Shown here: positions 1 through 6,580 of the stretch, piece by piece
How the letters are laid out: each line of letters begins with the position of its first letter
Numbering within the stretch: the first letter of the stretch is position 1
Assembly (NCBI GenBank): GCA_045654645.1
Contig: JAZONR010000017.1
Span: 1 to 31,745 of the forward strand
Direction: 5' to 3'
Length of the DNA: 31,745 bases
DNA from: HGM04593 sp045654645
GTDB taxonomy: Bacteria; Bacteroidota; Bacteroidia; Bacteroidales; Bacteroidaceae
Notes under the pieces: model-generated
Seen by the model: only the letters and a program-made list of their open reading frames with translations
What the model was told of the DNA's origin: nothing
Database searches by the model: none
Translations under genes and position numbers: made by a program

Positions 1-134
1 AGAGTCCAAATAGAGGGACGGTTCAATTCCACGGAAAGAGTTGGTGCACTCTCTGCCTTCCTTTACATCTGTTAAACATCATAGGCAAATATAATCATTC
101 TACTTTATCTTTTTTATCTTCCGCAAATCTAAGG

Positions 135-371
135 TTGGGAAAGGGGACAGCTGAAATGCATAGGCAAAAACAACTGCTCAATCACAGCAACCAACAGTTC
201 TCCCCTGTGCTTGCAAGGGGGAGTGCCGCAGGCGAGGGGGATGTAAACAAGCGACTAAATCATCCCCCGCCCGACAGCAAGCTGTCTCGTCCCCCTTGGA
301 AAAGGGGACAGCTGAAATGCAAAAACAAATACCCAATTTCAAAGCATAAACAGTTCTCCCCTTTGCTTGCA
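135..371. repeat. two spaced copies of a GC-rich dispersed intergenic repeat
   Basis: Two related units lie at about 135-215 and 296-371. Each begins with a TTGG(G/A)AAAGGGGACAG block followed by CTGAAATGC and an A-rich stretch, and each ends with CAGTTCTCCCCT(G/T)TGCTTGCA. The DNA between them contains C- and G-runs that can fold back: CAAGCTGTCTCGTCCCCC at 277-295 against GGGGACAGCTG at 304-314. The pattern resembles the CTCCCC...GGGGAG repeats scattered between genes in many Bacteroidales genomes, but that comparison is from memory. No convincing gene is seen in 1-471; the open frames here run through the repeat on both strands. Confidence 0.55.
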
Positions 372-471
372 GGTGAGCCCGCCCATTGCGCAAAGGGTGT
401 TGTGGGTAAAAAAAACAAAACCGCCAATTATTTGATAATCAGCAGTTTAATTCCAAAAAAAGTTTTCTTTG

Positions 472-866
472 TGGAGCTAGAGGGAGTCGAACCCTCGTCC
501 AAACAGGGAAACCATATGCTTTCTACACGCTTAGTCATCGGTGGGATTTTCGTGCATTGGCAAGACCGCGACCGCCAACCAGTGCCTTATCCTCTAAAAT
601 GTCGCCGTTGCATCGAGGCCTGCAACGGTTAGTCCCGATTTGCCTGCACCACCTTGTCGGATTGCTTCGGAACAACAGCGTCCGGGTGATGTCTCGTCCC
701 CGCACCTGGTGCAGGGATAAAGCTAATCTACTGTACTTCGATTAAGCAGCAAGAGCATAAGTATTGTTGCCAGATAAATTTTTGCCCACTCATATTATAG
801 TGCGAACAGGCAATGCACTGCGTGCTTACATACCTTTTCTACCCGCTGTCAAATCCAGATAGCCCC
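472..866 (-). ncRNA. ssrA: transfer-messenger RNA (tmRNA, SsrA)
   Basis: tmRNA rescues stalled ribosomes together with SmpB and adds a degradation tag to the unfinished protein. On the minus strand the 5' end GGGGCTA (866-860) pairs with TAGCTCC near the 3' end (479-473), forming the tRNA-like acceptor stem. The 5' part continues with CTGGATTTGACAG, a hallmark of tmRNA. Near the 3' end GGTTCGACTCCC provides the T-loop. The tag frame reads GNNTYALAA followed by TAA (771-742), matching the Ala-Leu-Ala-Ala ends of known tags. The discriminator base is A at 472 and the next bases are CAA, so the terminal CCA is not encoded. Length is about 395 nt, normal for Bacteroidetes one-piece tmRNA. Confidence 0.96.
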
Positions 867-881
867 AGTATTTTGCGCTTG

Positions 882-912
882 CGAAGTTAATTGCTTTTTT
901 TCGTTCCTGCAA
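882..912 (-). promoter_or_regulatory. probable promoter of tmRNA
   Basis: On the minus strand a TTG at 912-910 is followed after 20 nt by TAACTTCG at 889-882. This fits the Bacteroidetes sigma-70-type pattern TTTG-N19/21-TAnnTTTG with one mismatch in the -7 box. The predicted start would fall about 10 nt upstream of the mature tmRNA 5' end, compatible with RNase P trimming. Confidence 0.5.
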
Positions 913-1101
913 CATCTGCGCGGTTTTTTATCTTTGCGTTACCGCGAAGATATACTGCTCTTGCTGTGAAAAATACTGAAGCAAGCTTCGTATTTCTCGC
1001 TCGTTTGTTACTATATTTTGGTTTTTGTTGCGGGTAATTATGCCTTGGCACATTGTTGCACCAACTAATTTTACTAATTTTGTGCCATATTCAATATTTT
1101 T

Positions 1102-1677
1102 ATGACACACGTTGAGGTATGGCTTATGGCTCTTGCGTTGGCGATGGACTGCTTTGCAGTGTCGGTGGCAAGTGGCATAATTTTGAAGAAAATGGTGGTG
1201 AAGCCAATGGTGGCAATGGTGTTGCTCTTCGGCTTTTTTCAGGCATTGAACCCCTTTATTGGCTGGCTGGGAACAGAGATGTTCCGTTCATTGATTGAGA
1301 GTGTAGACCACTGGTTGGCATTTGGTATTCTCTCGTTCTTGGGCGGGCGTATGATTGTGGAGTCGTTCAAGGATGAGGAGGATAAACGTTTCAACCCAAG
1401 AAGGCTGAAGGTGGTGTTCACCCTTGCCATAGCTACCAGCATCGATGCGCTTGCCGTGGGTGTCTCATTCTCGTGTATGGGTTATGCCTCTCTCCTTTCG
1501 CTTCTCTATCCGTTGGTGGTCATTGGTGTTGTGTCGTCGTTGATGTCGGCTATCGGCCTTTGGATAGGCGTTAAGTGTGGCAGGGGTGTTGCCAAAAAAA
1601 TGCGTGCCGAGCTTTGGGGCGGCATAATTCTCATTGCTATTGGCGTGAAGGTGCTCATTGAGCACACAATGGGTTAA
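1102..1677 (+). CDS. mntP: manganese efflux pump MntP
   Basis: A 191-residue inner-membrane protein of the MntP (DUF204) family, which exports Mn2+ and protects against manganese excess. Six hydrophobic segments are arranged as two similar halves. Each half has the family's acidic signature in its first helix: MDCFAVSVASG with Asp16 and SIDALAVGVSF with Asp115. These aspartates are thought to bind the metal. The length is standard. The ATG at 1102 follows a roughly 165-nt stretch with a TATCTTTG box at 929-936 but no obvious -33 partner at the expected distance. The next gene begins only 3 nt after the stop codon, so the two are probably translated from one message. No yybP-ykoY-like manganese riboswitch could be recognised upstream by eye. 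Confidence 0.93.
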   Translation: MTHVEVWLMALALAMDCFAVSVASGIILKKMVVKPMVAMVLLFGFFQALNPFIGWLGTEMFRSLIESVDHWLAFGILSFLGGRMIVESFKDEEDKRFNPRRLKVVFTLAIATSIDALAVGVSFSCMGYASLLSLLYPLVVIGVVSSLMSAIGLWIGVKCGRGVAKKMRAELWGGIILIAIGVKVLIEHTMG

Positions 1678-1680
1678 ACG

Positions 1681-3117
1681 ATGGGAAAGTGTGTGCAGCG
1701 CTCTCTTTTGCGCAATATCTCTTTTGGCTCATTATCACTCATTGTGGTGGTGCTTGTTTGTGCAACCTTTGTTGAAAAATATAGAGGTGCAGGCTTTGTG
1801 CTCGCCACAGTCTACCACTCTCGTTGGTTTGTGGCTCTGTGGGCGCTCTCTGCGCTTTCGGGGCTTTGTTATATTCTGCAACAACGTGTTAAACGTCTTG
1901 GGGCGGCCTTTCTGCTGCATATCTCTTTTCTTGTTGTTCTTGCGGGTGGGTTGCTCACCTGGCTGACAGCCACGCGCGGGGCAATGTATGTGGCTGTTGA
2001 TGCTCCGCCTGCATCGATGTATGAAACAGCCGAGGGGGCTCTTCTCAAGCTCCCTTTTAAGGTCTCTTTGGAGAGCTTCTCTGTTGAGCGCAGTGGTGGC
2101 GTGCCTGTTGATTATGTTGCCTCTCTTGTGCTGCAGCGCGCCGATGGTGGCAACCACAATGTGGGGCTTTCAATGAATAATCCTTCGGGGATAGATGGTT
2201 ACCGGCTCTATATAGGCAGCTACGATGGTGATGCAGTGAAGCTGCTGGTGAATTACGACCCTTGGGGAACGCCTTTGACCTATGTGGGCTATGCAATGCT
2301 GTTGTTGAGCCTAGTGTGGCTGCTGTGTGCCCGTGATGCGGGATTCCGTGTAGCATTGGCGCAGTTGCGTGGTGTGCGTGTGGATGATGCTCCCTGTGAA
2401 CGCACTGTTGCTGCCGGCCTTGGCAGGGCGCAGTTGCCGCTGGCTCTACTGCTCTTCCTTGCCATTGGTTATGCAGGCCTCAGGCGTTGGTTGCAGACGG
2501 GTTGTTTTCCCGCTTCCAACGGTTACGAGGCTCTGCTGCTGCTTGCCTGGTGTGCGTTGCTTGCCGGCTTGCTGCTACATCGCCGACACAGCGCTGCATT
2601 GCCCTATTCATTGGTGCTTGCCTTGCTTGCCTCGGTGGTTTTTGCTGTGGGTGGTGCCTCTTCATCGGCAGCCCCAAGCCCTGTGTTGCGCACCCCGTTG
2701 CTTGCTGTGCACGTGGTGCAGGTGATAATAGCCTATGTGCTGCTTGCGGCAATGGCTGTGAATGCTGTGGTGGCGCTGTGGCATTGGTATTTCCGCTGCG
2801 ATGAGGAGAAGGTTGCTCATCTTGCCACTGTGGGGCACGTGCTTCTCTATCCTGCCGTAGCGTTGCTCATCACCGGCATATTTACCGGCGCAGTGTGGGC
2901 CAATCTCTCCTGGGGACGCTATTGGGGGTGGGACCCAAAGGAGGTGTGGGCGCTTGTAACCTTGCTTGTGTGTGCAGCAGCATTTCACACCCGCTCGCTG
3001 CCGTTTCTCTCAAGGCCGTTGTCATTCCACATCTTCTCGCTTGTGGCTTTTGTGGCAGTGCTGTTCACCTATTTTGGTGTGAATTTTCTGCTTGGAGGTT
3101 TGCACAGTTATGCCTAA
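1681..3117 (+). CDS. ccsA: ResB-like/CcsA fusion, cytochrome c maturation (system II heme handling)
   Basis: A 478-residue polytopic membrane protein. The N-terminal third (about residues 10-230) looks like a compact ResB/CcsB region: membrane helices flank an exported domain with the segment NNPSGIDGYRLYIGSYD. The C-terminal part (about 250-478) is a CcsA/CcmF-type heme-handling domain with the tryptophan-rich motif WGRYWGWDPKEVW at about 411-423. Histidines near helix ends are candidate heme ligands. The pair moves heme across the inner membrane and attaches it to apocytochrome c. Many ResB-CcsA fusions are considerably longer, so the ResB part is short here. No cytochrome c gene, such as nrfAH, lies nearby. 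It follows mntP with a 3-nt gap and converges on the HD-domain gene, whose stop lies 8 nt away. Confidence 0.88.
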   Translation: MGKCVQRSLLRNISFGSLSLIVVVLVCATFVEKYRGAGFVLATVYHSRWFVALWALSALSGLCYILQQRVKRLGAAFLLHISFLVVLAGGLLTWLTATRGAMYVAVDAPPASMYETAEGALLKLPFKVSLESFSVERSGGVPVDYVASLVLQRADGGNHNVGLSMNNPSGIDGYRLYIGSYDGDAVKLLVNYDPWGTPLTYVGYAMLLLSLVWLLCARDAGFRVALAQLRGVRVDDAPCERTVAAGLGRAQLPLALLLFLAIGYAGLRRWLQTGCFPASNGYEALLLLAWCALLAGLLLHRRHSAALPYSLVLALLASVVFAVGGASSSAAPSPVLRTPLLAVHVVQVIIAYVLLAAMAVNAVVALWHWYFRCDEEKVAHLATVGHVLLYPAVALLITGIFTGAVWANLSWGRYWGWDPKEVWALVTLLVCAAAFHTRSLPFLSRPLSFHIFSLVAFVAVLFTYFGVNFLLGGLHSYA

Positions 3118-3125
3118 AGTGTTGT

Positions 3126-3758
3126 CTATGCCTCTTCTCTGTATATACATTCAAGCCTTCTGCGCAGTTCCGTTTCATCTTCAATAAGCTTGCGAAACTC
3201 CTCAAGGTTGGCCGCGTTTGGCGATTGCGGAATCCACAGCTTCAGGTAGCCGTCTTTTCCATACTTTTCAGTTATGTGTTGCACTGCGCGCTCAATGTGC
3301 TGCTCCCCGGAGAGTGTGGCGTGGTGCGAGAGTCCATATTGCACTGTGCGCCTCATAATTGTGGTGCCGTCTATAATGCGGTCGGCCTCGGCAACAATCT
3401 TTCCGTATATGGTGCGTGGCGGGCGGCTGTTCGAGGCGCGGTGGTCCTCCACTGCATCTGCCATTATCTCTATCTGCTGCGGGGTGAAGAATGGTTTAAG
3501 CCTCTCGTCGCTCCTGAGAATGCGTGCCGATGCTGTGTGGTGGGTTTCGCGCCCCTCGCTCAGCCCCAGGTCGTGATAGGCTGCAATAGTGTACACCATT
3601 CTCCTTTCCACGTCAAAGTGCTGTGCAAGCTGCAGGCTCTGCGATATGACAGTCATTGCGTGCACGCGGTCGTGCGCCTTGTCAAAGGTGTCGTAGAGGG
3701 GCAGGATATTCTCTTCAATGTGCTCTATGAGTTTGGCCGATAGGTTGTTCTTTTCCAT
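3126..3758 (-). CDS. HD-domain phosphohydrolase family protein
   Basis: A 210-residue soluble protein with a single HD domain, a metal-dependent phosphohydrolase fold. The metal-binding pattern is visible: His29 in KAHDRVH, His62-Asp63 in AYHDLG, His73-His74 in ETHHTAS, and a later aspartate in EADRIIDG. The C-terminal 60 residues are helical and charged. The substrate cannot be told from sequence; relatives include nucleotide hydrolases and (p)ppGpp-type enzymes, but no synthetase domain is present. The gene is convergent with the cytochrome maturation gene with almost no spacer. It lies downstream of rny, from which it is separated by a strong terminator, so it is probably transcribed on its own. 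Confidence 0.8.
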   Translation of the reverse strand: MEKNNLSAKLIEHIEENILPLYDTFDKAHDRVHAMTVISQSLQLAQHFDVERRMVYTIAAYHDLGLSEGRETHHTASARILRSDERLKPFFTPQQIEIMADAVEDHRASNSRPPRTIYGKIVAEADRIIDGTTIMRRTVQYGLSHHATLSGEQHIERAVQHITEKYGKDGYLKLWIPQSPNAANLEEFRKLIEDETELRRRLECIYREEA

Positions 3759-3892
3759 ATTTTGAGGAATAAAAAAAGGGGCCGGCTAAAAGTGCTCTTT
3801 TCTCGTTACACTCGCCCTGAAAATGCTCATCTGTGCTTGGTAAACAGTGCTTTTTGGGGCAAGCCTTAAAACAGCTCTTTTATAAAACCTCT

Positions 3893-3930
3893 AAAAAAAG
3901 GTAACGGCCCAAAAAAAATGGGCCGTTACC
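3893..3930 (-). terminator. rho-independent terminator of rny
   Basis: The stem GGTAACGGCCCA / TGGGCCGTTACC (3900-3930) encloses an A/T-only loop. On the minus strand it is followed by seven T residues (3899-3893). It lies 17 nt beyond the rny stop codon and is one of the clearest terminators in the window. Confidence 0.92.
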
Positions 3931-3947
3931 ATAATGTCTTGTAATAG

Positions 3948-5489
3948 TTATCGTGCGTAGTTCACGGCGCGTGTCTCGCGGATAACAGTAATCTTAACCT
4001 GTCCGGGATATGTCATCTCATCCTGAATCTTCTTTGCAATCTCGCCCGAGAGCTGTTCGGTCTGCTTGTCGTCAATCTTGTCGGCGCCAACAATAACGCG
4101 CAGCTCACGGCCGGCCTGGATGGCATAGGTCTTTGTTACGCCGGGGTAGGACATTGCAAGCTGCTCAAGGTCGTGCAAGCGCTTGATGTAGGCCTCTACA
4201 ATCTCGCGGCGTGCACCGGGGCGTGCGCCGGAGATGGCATCACACACCTGAACAATGGGAGCAATGAGGCTGGTCATCTCCACCTCGTCGTGGTGGGCAC
4301 CAATGGCGTTGCATATATCGGGCTTCTCCTTGTACTTCTCGGCAATCTTCATACCATACTCTGCGTGTGGCAACTCGGTCTCCTCATCGGGTACCTTACC
4401 AATATCGTGCAGCAAGCCGGCGCGTTTGGCCTTCTTGGGGTTGAGGCCAAGCTCGGCAGCCATCACAGCACACAGGTTGGCTGTTTCGCGTGCGTGCTGC
4501 AGCAGGTTCTGGCCGTATGATGAACGGTATTTCATCTTACCTATGATGCGTATGAGCTCGGGGTGCATACCGTGAATACCAAGGTCTATTGTGGTGCGCT
4601 TACCGGTTTCGATAATCTCCTCCTCAATCTGTTTCTTCACCTTTGCCACAACCTCTTCAATGCGTGCGGGGTGTATGCGGCCATCGGCAACAAGCTGGTG
4701 CAGTGCCAGACGGGCAATCTCGCGGCGAACAGGGTCAAAGGCGCTTAGTACAATTGCCTCGGGGGTGTCATCGACAACAATCTCCACACCGGTGGCAGCC
4801 TCCAAAGCGCGTATGTTGCGGCCCTCGCGGCCAATGATGCGGCCCTTCATCTCGTCGTTCTCAATGTGGAACACTGTTACAGAGTTTTCTATTGCTGTTT
4901 CTGTGGCAACGCGCTGTATTGTCTGAATCACAATCTTCTTGGCCTCTTTGTTGGCTGTCATCTTGGCATCGTCGATGATGTCGTTGATGTATGAGGCGGC
5001 TTCGCTCTTTGCCTCTTCCTTGAGCGACTCCACAAGGCGCTCCTTTGCCTCCTCGGCCGACAGGCCGCTTATGCTCTCAAGCTTCTCGCGCTCCTGGGCG
5101 TGCAGCTTGTCAAGCTCCTCCTGCTTGCGCTCCAATGTGCCTTTCTGTGCTTCAAGGCTCTCCTTCTGTGCCTCAAGCTCGTTCTTGCGGCGCTGCAAAT
5201 CCTCGTTGCGCTGGTTGAATTGCACCTCGCGCTGCTTCAGGTTGTGCTCGGCCTGCTGAATCTTGTTGTTGCGCTGTGAAATCTCTTTCTCCAGCTCGGC
5301 CTTCTTGTTGAGGAACTTCTCTTTCACTTCAAGCAGCTTGTTCTTTTTGATAACTTCTGCTTCCTTGTGCGCGTCGTCGATGATGCGCTGATGCTTCGCC
5401 TTAAGGGCGGTCTTGTTTATCAGATATTGTGCGATAAATCCCACAAGGAGACCGGCCGCCAATCCAATGATTAATGTTATAACATCCAT
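3948..5489 (-). CDS. rny: ribonuclease Y
   Basis: A 513-residue membrane-anchored endoribonuclease that starts mRNA decay. Domain order is classical: one transmembrane helix (about 3-22); a long charged coiled coil (about 30-165, rich in Glu, Lys and Gln heptads); a KH RNA-binding domain with GRIIGREGRNIRALE at 216-230; and a catalytic HD domain with His332 and the LLHDIGK motif (His361-Asp362). Length and every motif match the family. The gene sits downstream of zapA and its coiled-coil partner in the same direction, with a 101-nt gap that holds a possible terminator. Confidence 0.97.
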   Translation of the reverse strand: MDVITLIIGLAAGLLVGFIAQYLINKTALKAKHQRIIDDAHKEAEVIKKNKLLEVKEKFLNKKAELEKEISQRNNKIQQAEHNLKQREVQFNQRNEDLQRRKNELEAQKESLEAQKGTLERKQEELDKLHAQEREKLESISGLSAEEAKERLVESLKEEAKSEAASYINDIIDDAKMTANKEAKKIVIQTIQRVATETAIENSVTVFHIENDEMKGRIIGREGRNIRALEAATGVEIVVDDTPEAIVLSAFDPVRREIARLALHQLVADGRIHPARIEEVVAKVKKQIEEEIIETGKRTTIDLGIHGMHPELIRIIGKMKYRSSYGQNLLQHARETANLCAVMAAELGLNPKKAKRAGLLHDIGKVPDEETELPHAEYGMKIAEKYKEKPDICNAIGAHHDEVEMTSLIAPIVQVCDAISGARPGARREIVEAYIKRLHDLEQLAMSYPGVTKTYAIQAGRELRVIVGADKIDDKQTEQLSGEIAKKIQDEMTYPGQVKITVIRETRAVNYAR

Positions 5490-5509
5490 AAAATTTAAAA
5501 TTAATATAT

Positions 5510-5537
5510 AAAAAACGCACCGCCTTATCCATTGGCG
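5510..5537 (-). terminator. possible weak terminator or small-RNA 3' end between zapA and rny
   Basis: On the minus strand a short CGCC/GGCG stem (5537-5521) is followed by GGTGCG and six T residues (5515-5510). This could end the zapA transcript or mark the 3' end of a small RNA in the 5490-5590 gap. The stem is short, so the call is weak. Confidence 0.35.
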
Positions 5538-5590
5538 CTTATGCCAGTGAATAGTGCAATGCGTGAAATTACTAATAAAAAGCGGGAGTG

Positions 5591-5884
5591 TTACTCGTTC
5601 TTCAAGGCATCATCCACAAGGCGCGATAGCTCTTTCACCTTGCGCATAACCTTGGCCGAACCCACCTCATCGGTCCCTTTTACGGCATTGAAGGCAATGT
5701 CAAGGGCAACCATTGTCATCACCCTTATGCCACCTTCCTCCGAAAAGAGGCTCTTATATGTTGCCAACGTGTCATTGACCAAACGGGCTGCTTGCCTGTA
5801 ATAGGGCTCCTCGCTTGCCGGTATTGTCAATGGGTACGATGTTCCGTCTATAATAAGGTTAATTCCCAGTTCTTTATCTTCCAT
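5591..5884 (-). CDS. zapA: cell division protein ZapA
   Basis: A ZapA-type protein that stabilises FtsZ filaments at the division ring. The sequence starting MEDKELGINLIIDGTSYPLT shows the N-terminal beta-strand region. It is followed by a helical dimerisation tail with LVNDTLATYKSLF and a charged end. The start at 5884 (97 residues) is preferred over an in-frame ATG at 5926 because it matches the usual ZapA length and begins 8 nt after the upstream gene's stop codon. The longer start would overlap that gene. It is followed by rny on the same strand. Confidence 0.85.
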   Translation of the reverse strand: MEDKELGINLIIDGTSYPLTIPASEEPYYRQAARLVNDTLATYKSLFSEEGGIRVMTMVALDIAFNAVKGTDEVGSAKVMRKVKELSRLVDDALKNE

Positions 5885-5892
5885 ATGCAAAT

Positions 5893-6195
5893 TTATTCGG
5901 GTTGTTTCTTCAACGACTCGATGCAACGGTCGATTTCACGCACCAGCCTTGTTATCCTCTCCTTTGCGGCGTCAATGCCGGCTTCGCTCAGGCTTAACAT
6001 TTTGGCTTGTTTCAGATTGTTGTAACTGTTTTCGAGTGCGGCGCAGCGCATCTCCAAGTCCTTTAGGGTATTCTCCTTCTCCTCAATCTTGCGGGTGAGC
6101 TCCTTGTTGCGCTCTATCTGCTGTGTGTACAGGTGTACCAAGCGATGCAGCTTGCCTTCAAAATCGCTGATAAGTATTCTATCCTTCTCGGTCAT
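5893..6195 (-). CDS. coiled-coil protein upstream of zapA (ZapB-like role possible)
   Basis: A 100-residue protein made almost entirely of a charged coiled coil: heptads run from about residue 10 to 60, for example TQQIERNKELTRKIEEKE, followed by a second helical stretch. It has no signal peptide or membrane segment. Its stop codon is 8 nt before the preferred zapA start, so the two are probably one operon. Small coiled-coil proteins next to zapA in Bacteroidetes are plausible division-ring linkers, but homology to E. coli ZapB is not evident by eye. The functional link is inferred from position only. Confidence 0.7.
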   Translation of the reverse strand: MTEKDRILISDFEGKLHRLVHLYTQQIERNKELTRKIEEKENTLKDLEMRCAALENSYNNLKQAKMLSLSEAGIDAAKERITRLVREIDRCIESLKKQPE

Positions 6196-6213
6196 ATAAC
6201 GACAATCATTTCA

Positions 6214-6221
6214 CAAATATA
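6214..6221 (-). promoter_or_regulatory. -7 box upstream of the zapA operon
   Basis: On the minus strand TATATTTG (6221-6214) matches TAnnTTTG. It lies 18 nt from the start codon at 6195. A TTG at 6240-6238 is 16 nt upstream, shorter than the usual 19-21. The box overlaps a TTTCACAAA...TTTGTGAAA inverted repeat (about 6210-6237) that could be an operator. Confidence 0.4.
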
Positions 6222-6352
6222 TGTGATTTTTGTGAAACAAGAAATAAATGCAAAGTTTTTTTCTTCTTTTTGTGCATTGCAGCCGTTTATTGGCGCATTT
6301 CTTGCTGTGGTGAAGGATATTCTACACTTCGGTACACATTGTGTGGTGCCGG

Positions 6353-6402
6353 TATATCAATGGAGGAGTCCACGAAATTTCGTGAACTCCTCCATTGATA
6401 TA
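6353..6402. repeat. 50-nt near-perfect palindrome after the giant exoprotein operon
   Basis: The two 25-nt arms (6353-6377 and 6378-6402) are complementary apart from one mismatch (6370 against 6385). The arms meet at AAATTT with no spacer. The palindrome begins 10 nt past the stop codon of the small ORF at 6413. It would make a very stable RNA hairpin at the 3' end of the giant transcript, but there is no T-tract on either side, so it is not a textbook intrinsic terminator. It may protect the mRNA 3' end, stop transcription with help, or be a binding site for a dimeric protein. Confidence 0.8.
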
Positions 6403-6412
6403 ATAGGATTAT

Positions 6413-6580
6413 TTATAAACTTTCCCAAATGTCATCCCAGGAACCACGGGATTCGTTTGTGAGCGCTTGATTACCCGCCTTCTCCTCTTGGGTTGTGGAG
6501 AGAATCAAAAGGAAATTGCCCGCAGCTCCAATCTCAATGGCTTCACTTGTAGGTTTTATATATAGTCTTTTCATAGTCAT
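6413..6580 (-). CDS. 55-residue small protein translationally coupled to the giant exoprotein
   Basis: The ORF starts with ATG ACT ATG. Its first ATG shares the A of the giant gene's TAA stop codon (TAATG at 6582-6578), which strongly suggests coupled translation; the second ATG at 6574 is an alternative. The product begins MTMKRLYIKPTSEAIEIG, has a short hydrophobic patch (AAGNFLLIL) and ends with SWDDIWESL. There is no signal peptide, lipobox or cysteine. From memory, many Bacteroidales encode small proteins of the style MKK.YIKP..E.I..., often with Trp/Asp-rich ends, so this may be a member of that uncharacterised group. In streptococci the C10 protease SpeB is followed by its inhibitor gene; the position here is analogous but no sequence similarity is claimed. 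Confidence 0.72.
   Translation of the reverse strand: MTMKRLYIKPTSEAIEIGAAGNFLLILSTTQEEKAGNQALTNESRGSWDDIWESL

Noticed and set aside
1..60. GGTTCAATTCC, resembling a tRNA T-arm at the left edge
   Set aside because: The bases on either side do not pair to make a T-stem and no acceptor stem follows.
135..632. 165-codon plus-strand open frame
   Set aside because: It runs through the dispersed repeat and antisense to tmRNA, and the product is low-complexity basic sequence.
940..1101. Possible manganese riboswitch upstream of mntP
   Set aside because: The leader is long enough, but the conserved yybP-ykoY loops were not recognisable; only a small GAAGC/GCTTC hairpin is seen.
928..1110. 60-codon minus-strand open frame overlapping the mntP start
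   Set aside because: No family resemblance, and it occupies the mntP leader.
2895..3743. 282-codon plus-strand open frame
   Set aside because: It overlaps the end of the CcsA frame and runs antisense to the whole HD-domain gene; the product looks like a frame shadow.
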